Positions 1 to 5,575 of a DNA stretch of 6,193 nt are shown piece by piece. The position numbers were made by a program, and so were the translations under genes. The DNA comes from Streptosporangiaceae bacterium (GTDB lineage: Bacteria > Actinomycetota > Actinomycetes > Streptosporangiales > Streptosporangiaceae). The first letter of the stretch is position 1; each line of letters opens with the position of its first letter. The notes under the pieces were generated by a model. It was given only the letters and a program-made list of their open reading frames with translations. It had not been told where the DNA came from and ran no database searches. The stretch lies in NCBI GenBank assembly GCA_030040415.1, contig JASHTT010000031.1, positions 1 through 6,193 on the forward strand, given 5' to 3'.

Positions 1-702
1 GCCGCAGCCGCCCTGATCGTTGTCACCACCGTTGCCGCCATCGCCGCCGTAGCCGGCGTTGCCGTCCCCGCCGCCGTCGCCGCCGGTGCCGGCGATGACG
101 GTGTTATTGGAAAAGACGTCGTCCGCCGCGGTCAGCTGGCCCTTGCCGGTCACGCTGATCGCCGCACCACTGGCGCCGGGAGCGGGCAGGCCAACGAAGC
201 CCGAGCCGCCGTCCCCCCCGAAGTCGCCGGGCTGGCCGTTCTGTCCGGTGCCGCCATCGGCGCCATCGGCGCCCGTCTTCCCGCTGCTGCCGTCCTTCCC
301 CTGCGCGCCGTCCGCAGACACGTAGACGGCGCCTTCCAGGGTTACATCGGTCAGGGTCAGGCTGCCGTCCACGACGAACAGCTGGGCGATTTCTTCTCCG
401 TTCGTAGTGATACCGCCGATCGGGAGGAAGGTGACGGCATGCCCGGACCCGCTGATCACCAGGTCCTCGCCGGACTTGACCGTCAGCACGTGCGTGAACT
501 CGATCGTGCCCGAGCAGTCGAGCGCCACCGTGCCGGATGCCGCCGTGGCCGAGAGCAGCGACGCGAACGTGCAGTCTTTGACGATGTGGACCGGGCTCGT
601 GGCGACGCCAGCGCTAGCCACGGGCTCAGTGGCCGCCCACGGCAGCGCCACTCCTAGGACGACTAGGACACCAAGAAGCCGATTACGGCGTGTCCGCTGC
701 AC
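1..702 (-). CDS. Secreted Gly-rich beta-helix-type surface protein (N-terminal part; gene runs off left edge)
   Basis: This is an open minus-strand frame of 234 codons with no stop before the window edge. The product begins with a clear Sec signal peptide: basic n-region QRTRRNR, hydrophobic core LLGVLVVLGVALPWAA, and a likely signal-peptidase site after VASA (about residue 31). Residues 38-125 look like the cap and first rungs of a parallel beta-helix (VKDCTFASLL, then alternating hydrophobic strands such as LVISGSG and SLTLTDVTLEG). From about residue 130 Gly/Asp/Asn-rich collagen-like linkers (GKDGSSGKTGADGADGG) alternate with another rung (AAISVTGKGQLTAADDVFSNN). Cys44 and Cys63 could pair. 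The GTG start at 702 was chosen because GGGGGGA lies 4 nt upstream and it gives a normal signal peptide. An in-frame ATG at 777 would add 25 Arg/Lys-rich residues and has no good ribosome site. The texture resembles PE_PGRS proteins, but there is no PE domain, so the likeness is probably convergent. Exact function is unknown; an exported or wall-exposed structural or adhesin-like role is inferred. Confidence 0.75.
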   Translation of the reverse strand, partial: MQRTRRNRLLGVLVVLGVALPWAATEPVASAGVATSPVHIVKDCTFASLLSATAASGTVALDCSGTIEFTHVLTVKSGEDLVISGSGHAVTFLPIGGITTNGEEIAQLFVVDGSLTLTDVTLEGAVYVSADGAQGKDGSSGKTGADGADGGTGQNGQPGDFGGDGGSGFVGLPAPGASGAAISVTGKGQLTAADDVFSNNTVIAGTGGDGGGDGNAGYGGDGGNGGDNDQGGCG

Positions 703-960
703 CGAATCCCCCCGAGCTTTTCCACCCGGCCCGTGACGGCCTGACCTCGACTTACGCCACCGAACTGAGGCCAGCATGCTCGCGGCCGACGCGGCGGGCA
801 AGTACCAATTTCGCTCGTGTGGCTCTTTCTCCATTAAATGCAAGAATTAGGTAGCGTTTTCCGACGTGGCGGTCGGCTGCTGGCCGACGCGGTCATCCGC
901 GGCCTGACCGGCTGAGTGCGAGGCGACTGGCTCACTGCGAGGCGGCCGGGCCGAGCAGGT

Positions 961-1013
961 CATGATCACGGAGAATCCGGGCCGTCCTGGTGGCCGGATC
1001 TTCCGTGATCATG
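961..1013. repeat. Long inverted repeat (20-nt arms, 13-nt loop)
   Basis: The left arm at 961-980 starts catgatcacgga and the right arm at 994-1013 ends tccgtgatcatg. They pair at 18 of 20 positions, the only mismatches being a two-base ga/ag swap in the middle. The loop is 13 nt. No run of T follows on either strand, and the hairpin lies about 40 nt beyond a better terminator candidate. It could be a second, bidirectional terminator, a dispersed palindromic repeat, or the remnant ends of a small mobile element. The sequence alone does not decide between these. Confidence 0.7.
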
Positions 1014-1055
1014 GAAAAGTGCAAGGAGACGGGCTGTTCCGAGCCGACCGGCTGA

Positions 1056-1082
1056 GCCCGGGCCGGCTGCGCCGGCCCGGGC
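1056..1082 (-). terminator. GC-rich terminator-like hairpin after the remnant gene
   Basis: A perfect 12-bp stem (gcccgggccggc at 1056-1067 with its complement at 1071-1082) encloses a 3-nt loop. It begins 21 nt past the TAG stop of the minus-strand Ig-domain remnant, the usual place for a factor-independent terminator. There is no U-tract, which is common for strong GC hairpins in high-GC actinobacteria. The stem would also form in plus-strand RNA. Confidence 0.65.
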
Positions 1083-1103
1083 GGTGGTCTGCCCGCAGCA
1101 GGG

Positions 1104-1813
1104 CTAGGTGATCTTCAGCTTGAGCATCGCGTAGCCCCAGCCACCGGCGCGGCTCACCGTGACAATAACGGTGAAGGTGCCGGTGAGCTGCGGCTTGCCG
1201 GAGATGACGCCTGCCGTGCTCGCGGTCAGGCCTGGCGGCAGCCCGTAGGCGGCCCAGCTTGCCTTGCCGGACCCGCCTTTCTCGGTCAGCGTGGCCTTGT
1301 ACGCCTTGCCTGTCGTCCCAGCCGTCAGGGACTTGGTGAGCACCGTGTACTTGGCGGCCAGCACCGCCGAGCCGAATAGATCGTTGCCCGATGCGGTGCC
1401 GTCGGTGCCGGGGGCGCCGACGTCTCCCTTCTTGCCATTTGCCTCAGCTGGCTGGCAGTCGTCGCCGAGCCCGCCGAGCCCGCCGTCGCCAGGCACGCTC
1501 TTCTTCCCTGCCGTCGCCTCGTCCTTACTAAACGCGAGGCCAGCCGCCTGCGACGTGGCCCCCAGGAAGACGGCGCCGCCCTGCGCGTTGCCGCCAATGC
1601 CGCCAGTGCCGCCGTTCCCGCCGTTACCTGGGGTGCCGCTCGGCGCGAAGCCGGTAGTGCCGTTCTCACCGCCGCACCCGGCGTTCCCGCCGCCGCGCCG
1701 GGCCCGCCGGGGCCGCCGTAGCTGCCGATGGCCTCATCGCCACTAAAGCTGACGTCGATCAGCGTCGCGTGTCCGCTGGCATAGACCGCGCCACCCTGCG
1801 CGTCGGCGGCCTG
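1104..1813 (-). pseudogene. C-terminal remnant of a second Gly-rich beta-helix protein with Ig-like C-terminal domain, frameshifted
   Basis: The coding trace needs two frames. The first part (about 1813 to 1697) reads ADAQGGAVYASGHATLIDV, then a FSGDEA rung and a GGPGGPG linker. The second part (1694 to the TAG at 1104) continues with GGGNAGCGG and a second similar rung (NAQGGAVFLGATSQAAGLAF, then SKDEA). It then has Gly-rich linkers and a C-terminal domain of about 75 residues containing YGLPPGLTASTAGVISGKP, the signature of the putative Ig (He_PIG-like) fold. The frames join in a GC-only tract near 1694-1697, so one base appears gained or lost. The first frame is open only back to a TGA at 1844-1846 and contains no ATG, GTG or TTG. 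The first start in the second frame is a GTG at 1496, which would make only a linker plus the Ig domain. It therefore lacks a signal peptide and most of its helix. The family matches the gene starting at 702, so a decayed tandem paralogue is the best reading. A sequencing error could explain the frameshift but not the missing 5' end. Confidence 0.7.
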
Positions 1814-1814
1814 A

Positions 1815-2465
1815 TCAGCAACTGGGCTGCAGCAGGGCCTTGATCATCGCTCCCCACTCGTACACGATCTGGCCGGGCCAGGCGGACAGCGGCAGGCCGA
1901 CGGTGACGACGAACACCCTGCCGGAGTAGCACCGCTCCATTCGCACTCGGGCACGCGAATCTTGTGGCGTCGCTGTGACCAGGGCTATCGCGCGCCAGTG
2001 GTACTTCTTAGCCAGCCGCCCGACGAACTCAGCCTCACCGCGAGTGGATGCCGGATCTGGGTCGAAGCAGATGAGCTTGACTCCTGGTACCCGAGCAGGG
2101 CACGGCCCGCCGTATCCCTCATGGCCGCGTGACACCACGAGGACGTTCGCCCTGTGTTCGCGGGCCAGGCGTACCGCGAGGCTCAGCCGGTCGCCCGGGC
2201 CCGCCAGCATGACGATCGCGTCGACGCGGGCTGGCATCCCGGTTGCTGGCCAGATATACAGCCGCGCCGTCACTGCGCAGAAAACGACCACGAGTGCCGC
2301 AAGGCTCAGTCCCCACCGCCGCCACCTGCGTCTGCGGGTCACACCGCGTCGGCCCCTCCTGCCCGGGCCGAGACTGCCTCCGCTCGTACCGTGGCTGGAG
2401 CGCTTGACGCCGCTTCGCCCGTCGGGGCTGCTCGACTCCGCTCGGTCCTGCGCCATTTCGGCCAC
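1815..2465 (-). CDS. Membrane-anchored YdcF/DUF218 (SanA-like) family protein
   Basis: The product is 216 residues. It has a basic Ser/Gly/Arg-rich cytoplasmic N-terminus (1-50, ending GVTRRRRWRRW), one transmembrane helix (about 52-72, LSLAALVVVFCAVTARLYIW) and then a DUF218-like domain. Features of that family are DAIVMLAGPGDRLSLAVRLA at 82-101, a beta strand NVLVVSRG, the segment STRGEAEF near 140-147, and VTATPQDSRARVRMERC at 163-179, which takes the place of the usual vTs-x-x-H-x-x-Ra motif but lacks its His. DUF218 proteins occur in envelope-related settings; their reaction is poorly defined. The start is GTG at 2465, with an in-frame ATG at 2456 as alternative; upstream AGGGGAG lies 13 nt away inside a palindrome. 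The gene is divergent from hrcA. Its stop abuts the beta-helix remnant, whose frame overlaps its last codons. Family assignment is fairly firm, function is not. Confidence 0.7.
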   Translation of the reverse strand: MAEMAQDRAESSSPDGRSGVKRSSHGTSGGSLGPGRRGRRGVTRRRRWRRWGLSLAALVVVFCAVTARLYIWPATGMPARVDAIVMLAGPGDRLSLAVRLAREHRANVLVVSRGHEGYGGPCPARVPGVKLICFDPDPASTRGEAEFVGRLAKKYHWRAIALVTATPQDSRARVRMERCYSGRVFVVTVGLPLSAWPGQIVYEWGAMIKALLQPSC

Positions 2466-2475
2466 GCGCCCCGAT

Positions 2476-2501
2476 CGTCTCCCCTGTGCACAGGGGAGAC
2501 G
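2476..2501. promoter_or_regulatory. Perfect 26-nt palindrome in the divergent intergenic region
   Basis: Two 13-nt arms (cgtctcccctgtg at 2476-2488 and cacaggggagacg at 2489-2501) are exact reverse complements with no spacer. The element lies 10 nt upstream of the GTG of the YdcF-like gene and about 130 nt upstream of the hrcA start. A spacer-free dyad fits an operator for a dimeric regulator. In the YdcF-like mRNA it would also fold into a hairpin that includes the nearest AGGGGAG, the gene's possible ribosome-binding sequence. It differs from CIRCE, and I do not recognise the regulator. Confidence 0.6.
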
Positions 2502-2587
2502 CGTAGCTAGATATGGCGGTTGACAGCTTGATCATGGAGCAGGGCCGAGCCTTGGTCGCGCTCTGTCCGAGTACGCCGTTTCGGCCC

Positions 2588-2593
2588 TAGACT
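2588..2593 (+). promoter_or_regulatory. Possible -10 element of the hrcA operon promoter
   Basis: TAGACT fits the TANNNT pattern of actinobacterial housekeeping promoters and directly touches the CIRCE operator, where a repressor would block polymerase. No good -35 sits 16-19 nt upstream. A TTGACA is present at 2520-2525, but it is too far away and has no -10 at the right distance. This is a tentative assignment by position. Confidence 0.25.
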
Positions 2594-2619
2594 TGGCACT
2601 CAGAACGGGAGAGTGCCAG
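2593..2619 (+). promoter_or_regulatory. CIRCE operator (HrcA binding site)
   Basis: TTGGCACTC, a 9-nt spacer and GAGTGCCAG match the CIRCE consensus TTAGCACTC-N9-GAGTGCTAA at 15 of 18 arm positions, with the exact spacer length and intact GCACTC/GAGTGC cores. The arms also match each other almost perfectly. It ends 12 nt before the hrcA start, and its right end touches the ribosome-binding site. HrcA is known to bind CIRCE as a dimer and to repress chaperone genes, so its place here implies autoregulation of hrcA-dnaJ and probably rsmE. Confidence 0.92.
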
Positions 2620-2626
2620 GGAGGTG
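2618..2626 (+). promoter_or_regulatory. Ribosome-binding site of hrcA
   Basis: AGGGAGGTG contains GGAGG at 2620-2624, 7 nt before the GTG at 2632. This decides the start over the in-frame TTG at 2593, which would put the CIRCE element inside the coding sequence. Confidence 0.85.
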
Positions 2627-2631
2627 AACGC

Positions 2632-3645
2632 GTGCTTGACGACAGGAAACTGGCTGTCCTGCGCGCCATCGTGGAGGACTTTGTCTCCACGAACGAGCCG
2701 GTCGGCTCGAAGTCCCTGGTAGACCGGCACAATCTGGATGTTTCCCCAGCTACCATCCGCAATGACATGGCCGTCCTGGAGGAGCAGGGGTACATCGTCC
2801 AGCCGCATACCAGCGCTGGGCGGGTCCCCACCGAGCAGGGCTACCGGCTGTTCGTGGACCGGCTGTCCGGCATCAAGCCGCTGTCGGCCGCCGAGCGGCG
2901 CGCGATCGAGACGTTCCTGGCCGGAGCTTACGACCTCGACGACGTCGTCATGCGCACCGTGCGTCTGCTCGCCCAGCTCACCAGGCAGGTCGCCGTCGTC
3001 CAGTACCCGTCGCTGACCAGGTCGGCCGTCCGGCACGTGGAACTGGTCCAGCTGGCTGACCGGCGGCTGCTGCTGGTCCTCATCACCGACACCGGCCGGG
3101 TCGAGCAGCGAGCTGTCGAGACGCCGGGCAGGCTCGCCGAGGAGTCGATCGGCAGGCTGCGCTCGGTACTGAACGCGCACTTGTCCGGCCGCAAGCTCGC
3201 GGAAGTAGCCGAGGTCATGGCGGAATTGCCAGACCGGGTCGAGCCGGGCGAACGGCCCAATGCGGCAGCGGTGTTCTCGGTGATCGCCGAGACACTGGTG
3301 GAGCGGCATGACGAGCGGGTCCTGGTGGGCGGGGCATCGAATCTCACTCAGGGCGACTTCTCCAGGGGATTGCGCGAGGTTCTCGAAGCGTTGGAGGAGC
3401 AGGTGGTCCTGATGCGCCTGCTGGGCGAGTCGGGCGACCTTTCGGCAGTGACGGTGCGGATCGGGTCGGAGAATGAGGTGCTGGGTCTGCGGAGCGCGTC
3501 ACTGGTGACTACGGGCTACGGTGCGGGCGACCATGTGCTTGCCAGGCTCGGGGTACTCGGCCCGACGAGGATGGACTACCCGACGGCGATGGGAGCGGTG
3601 CGCGCGGTGGCACGGTATGTCGGTCAGATCCTGGCGGAGTCATAG
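2632..3645 (+). CDS. hrcA: Heat-inducible transcription repressor HrcA
   Basis: HrcA is a cytoplasmic DNA-binding repressor. It binds CIRCE and holds class I heat-shock genes (groES/groEL, often hrcA itself) off until folding stress inactivates it; in known cases GroEL helps keep it active. The product is 337 residues, the usual family length. It opens with the classic start LDDRKLAVLRAIVEDFV and a winged helix-turn-helix across about residues 1-80, including EPVGSKSLVDRHNLDVSPAT, IRNDMAVLEEQGYI and the wing HTSAGRVPTEQGYRLFVD. The rest forms the GAF-like and dimerisation regions, with LVQLADRRLLLVLITDTGRV, the VGGASNLTQGDF segment and a C-terminal TRMDYPTAMGAVRAVARYV. The GTG start follows a strong ribosome site. 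The gene is first of an operon; only 2 nt separate its stop from the dnaJ ATG. In many actinobacteria hemW precedes hrcA; here the upstream neighbour is a divergent YdcF-like gene. Confidence 0.97.
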   Translation: MLDDRKLAVLRAIVEDFVSTNEPVGSKSLVDRHNLDVSPATIRNDMAVLEEQGYIVQPHTSAGRVPTEQGYRLFVDRLSGIKPLSAAERRAIETFLAGAYDLDDVVMRTVRLLAQLTRQVAVVQYPSLTRSAVRHVELVQLADRRLLLVLITDTGRVEQRAVETPGRLAEESIGRLRSVLNAHLSGRKLAEVAEVMAELPDRVEPGERPNAAAVFSVIAETLVERHDERVLVGGASNLTQGDFSRGLREVLEALEEQVVLMRLLGESGDLSAVTVRIGSENEVLGLRSASLVTTGYGAGDHVLARLGVLGPTRMDYPTAMGAVRAVARYVGQILAES

Positions 3646-3647
3646 GA

Positions 3648-4787
3648 ATGCCAGTGGCAAACGACTACTACGGGATCCTTGGTGTCCGCCGGGATGCGGA
3701 CGCCGACGAGATCAAGAAGGCATACCGGCGGCTGGCCAGGGAGCTGCACCCGGACGTGAACCCTGACCCGCAGCTGCAGGAGCGGTTCAAGGAGGTCACG
3801 CAGGCTTACGAGGTCCTGTCCGACCCGGAGAAGCGCCAGATGTACGACCTCGGCGCCGACCCCTTCGCGCGCGGCGCGGCCGGGACCGGCGGCTTCGGCG
3901 CGGCCGGGTTCCCGTTCAGCGACTTGATGGACGCATTCTTCGGCGGCGGGGCGGCGGCCCGTGGTCCGCGCAGCCGGGCCAGGCGCGGCAGGAACGCCAC
4001 CGTTCGAGTCGATCTCGACCTGGCGGAGTGCGCGTTCGGCACGACCCGGGACCTGGTCGTTGATACCGCGGTGGTCTGCCCGACCTGTTCCGGCGAGGGC
4101 ACCGCGCCGGGAACGCACCCCGTCACCTGCGAGGTCTGCAACGGCCGCGGCGAGATCAGCCAGGTCACCAGGTCGTTTATCGGCCAGATGATGACCTCAA
4201 GGCCGTGTCCGGGCTGCGGCGGTTACGGCACCGTCATCCGTAAGCCGTGCCCGGAGTGCGACGCGGACGGCCGGGTCAGGACCCGGCGGACCCTGAAGGT
4301 GCGGATCCCGGCCGGCGTCGAGGACGGGACTCACATTCAGCTGGCCGGCGAGGGTGAGACCGGGCCTGGTGGCGGGCCGCCCGGTGACCTGTTCCTGGAA
4401 ATCGTGCAGCGTCCGCATCCGATCTTCGAGCGCCACGGCGACGACTTGCACTGCACCGTGACGCTCCCGATGGCAGCGGCCGCGCTCGGCGCCTCGCTTC
4501 AGGTCGAGACGCTGGACGGGCCCGCCGACCTCGACATCCGGCCGGGTACGCAGTCGGGTCAGGCGATCCCGATGTTCGGCCAGGGGACCCAGCGGCTTAA
4601 CGGCTCGGGCCGCGGCGACCTGATCATCCACGTCACCGTCGAGACGCCGACCAAGCTCGACGCCGAGCAGGAGGAGCTTCTCCGCCAGCTGGCCAAGCTG
4701 CGTGGCGAGGAAGCGCCGCCGGGCAAGTTCGCCCCTGGTCAGCAGGGCTTCTTCTCCAGGCTGCGCGATGCGTTCAACGGCCGCTGA
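3648..4787 (+). CDS. dnaJ: Type I J-domain co-chaperone DnaJ (actinobacterial DnaJ2 type)
   Basis: DnaJ delivers unfolded clients to DnaK and stimulates its ATPase in the cytoplasm. The 379-residue product has all type I parts. The J domain is at about 6-70, with DYYGILGVRRD, helix II EIKKAYRRLARE and the HPD motif at 34-36. A G/F-rich stretch follows at about 80-115, including DLMDAFFGGG. The zinc-binding domain has four CxxC pairs starting at residues 144 (CPTCSGEG), 161 (CEVCNGRG), 187 (CPGCGGYG) and 201 (CPECDADG); the last keeps its cysteines but lacks the usual Gly after the second Cys. C-terminal substrate-binding domains run from about 215 (TLKVRIPAGVEDG) through GDLFLEIVQRPHPIFERHGDD. 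Linkage to hrcA, not to dnaK-grpE, marks it as the DnaJ2 paralogue. The start could be ATG at 3648 or GTG at 3654; the latter has AGGAA 5 nt upstream and gives the family-like MANDYY. Near-contiguous with hrcA, it should share CIRCE control. Confidence 0.96.
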   Translation: MPVANDYYGILGVRRDADADEIKKAYRRLARELHPDVNPDPQLQERFKEVTQAYEVLSDPEKRQMYDLGADPFARGAAGTGGFGAAGFPFSDLMDAFFGGGAAARGPRSRARRGRNATVRVDLDLAECAFGTTRDLVVDTAVVCPTCSGEGTAPGTHPVTCEVCNGRGEISQVTRSFIGQMMTSRPCPGCGGYGTVIRKPCPECDADGRVRTRRTLKVRIPAGVEDGTHIQLAGEGETGPGGGPPGDLFLEIVQRPHPIFERHGDDLHCTVTLPMAAAALGASLQVETLDGPADLDIRPGTQSGQAIPMFGQGTQRLNGSGRGDLIIHVTVETPTKLDAEQEELLRQLAKLRGEEAPPGKFAPGQQGFFSRLRDAFNGR

Positions 4788-4807
4788 GGCCGGGGCAGGC
4801 GCGCGGT

Positions 4808-4815
4808 AGGGAGGG
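4808..4815 (+). promoter_or_regulatory. Ribosome-binding site pointing to a CTG start of rsmE
   Basis: AGGGAGGG includes GGAGG at 4810-4814, exactly 6 nt before CTG at 4821. No ATG, GTG or TTG occurs in the rsmE frame between here and the GTG at 4875, which has no comparable site before it. This is the main support for the upstream start. Confidence 0.7.
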
Positions 4816-4820
4816 TCGCA

Positions 4821-5555
4821 CTGAGGCCGCCGGTCTTCGTCGCCGACATCGCTGACCTGACCGGCGAGCAGATAGTGCTGGCCGGTTCGGAGGGACGGCA
4901 CGCCAGCACGGTGCGCAGGCTCATGCCCGGCGAGCGGGCGGATGTCACCGATGGCGCCGGGACGCTGGCCGAATGCGTCGTCGCCTCCGCTGGACCCGGC
5001 AGCCTCGAGCTGACGGTGCTGTCCAGGCGGAAGGTGCCGCGACCCGAGCCGTCGGTGGCCGTCGTTCAGGCACTTATCAAGGGGGAACGGGCCGAACAGG
5101 CGGTCGACCTGCTAACCCAGGTCGGTGCCGACGTGGTGCTGCCGTGGGCAGCGGAGCGCAGCATCGTGCAGTGGCGCGCGGAGCGGTCGGCCAAGTCCCT
5201 GGCCAGATGGCGGTCGGCGGCGCAGGAAGCGGGGAAGCAAGCGCGGCGCGCCTGGTTCCCCGAGGTCACGGAGCCTGTCAGCCTGGCCGGCGTGGTCGGC
5301 CGGATCAAGGCGGCGGCCCTCGCTGTCTTGCTGGACCCGGACGCGGCCTCGCCCCTGGCGGAACTGCCGATCCCGGTCAGTGGCGAGGTAGTGCTCGTCA
5401 TCGGGCCGGAGGGCGGGATAGCCGAGGCAGAGGCCGAGGCGCTTGCGGCGGCCGGCTGCGTCGCGGCCAGGCTAGGGCCGACAGTGTTGCGCGCCGAGTC
5501 TGCTGGCGCGGTGGCCGCGGGGATAGTTCTCGCCAGGACCGCGCGTTGGGCTTAG
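4821..5555 (+). CDS. rsmE: 16S rRNA (uracil1498-N3)-methyltransferase RsmE
   Basis: RsmE methylates N3 of U1498 in 16S rRNA of the small subunit, using S-adenosylmethionine. From the CTG at 4821 the product is 244 residues, a normal length. It has an N-terminal PUA-like RNA-binding domain (RPPVFVADIADLTGEQIVLA, then GSEGRHASTVRRLMPGE) and a C-terminal SPOUT domain. Visible motifs are ALIKGERAEQAVDLLTQVGA, VLPWAAERS, a conserved helix AAQEAGKQARRAWFPEV, VIGPEGGIAEAE (GPEGG at residues 195-199) and LGPTVLRAESAG (from 218), the knot and cofactor loop. Starting at the GTG at 4875 would delete the first 18 residues, which carry the first strand of the PUA-like domain, so the CTG is preferred. It lies 33 nt after dnaJ and is probably co-transcribed, as in other actinobacteria. 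A sequencing error changing GTG to CTG cannot be excluded. The gene ends 20 nt from the stop of the convergent minus-strand gene; I see no strong terminator between them. Confidence 0.92.
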   Translation: MRPPVFVADIADLTGEQIVLAGSEGRHASTVRRLMPGERADVTDGAGTLAECVVASAGPGSLELTVLSRRKVPRPEPSVAVVQALIKGERAEQAVDLLTQVGADVVLPWAAERSIVQWRAERSAKSLARWRSAAQEAGKQARRAWFPEVTEPVSLAGVVGRIKAAALAVLLDPDAASPLAELPIPVSGEVVLVIGPEGGIAEAEAEALAAAGCVAARLGPTVLRAESAGAVAAGIVLARTARWA

Positions 5556-5575
5556 CCGCCCTGGGCTGCGGACTT

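Larger units (their letters stand above)
703..1103. other. Non-coding gap between the two beta-helix genes
   Basis: I see no convincing gene on either strand here. The right part holds two strong hairpins, listed separately. Positions 805-860 are unusually AT-rich for this genome (they include ccattaaatgcaagaatta) and are the most likely place for the promoter of the minus-strand gene starting at 702, although no clear -35/-10 pair can be fixed. A short imperfect direct repeat (ctgagtgcgaggcg at 912-925, ctcactgcgaggcg at 931-944) and a repeated gaccggctgag (906-916 and 1046-1056) are also present; their meaning is unknown. Confidence 0.6.

Noticed and set aside
59..736. Plus-strand Pro/Ser/Ala-rich ORFs (59-325, 407-736, 439-657)
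   Set aside because: They are antisense images of Gly-rich codons (GGC/GCC) of the minus-strand beta-helix gene, have no ribosome sites and match no protein texture beyond proline runs.
1264..1746. Plus-strand Pro-rich ORF of 160 residues and minus-strand Arg/Ala-rich ORF at 1325-1669
   Set aside because: Both are shadows of the remnant gene. The minus-strand one is the same tract read in the pre-frameshift frame after that frame has lost sense (ALPASRRAAP).
2477..2500. Palindrome as a CRISPR repeat
   Set aside because: There is only one copy, with no spacers or cas genes nearby.
2520..2525. TTGACA as the -35 box of hrcA
   Set aside because: No TANNNT lies 16-19 nt downstream, and the distance to the CIRCE-adjacent TAGACT is over 60 nt.
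2529..2538. tgatcatgga shared with the right arm of the 961-1013 inverted repeat
   Set aside because: Ten identical bases around the common tgatca palindrome can arise by chance; there is no second arm here.
2587..3347. Minus-strand ORFs of 240 and 139 residues opposite hrcA
   Set aside because: HrcA on the plus strand is unmistakable; long antisense ORFs are expected at this GC content.
3624..4901. Minus-strand ORFs opposite dnaJ (3624-4118, 3806-4168, 4197-4901)
   Set aside because: DnaJ domains are continuous on the plus strand; the antisense products have no recognisable motifs.
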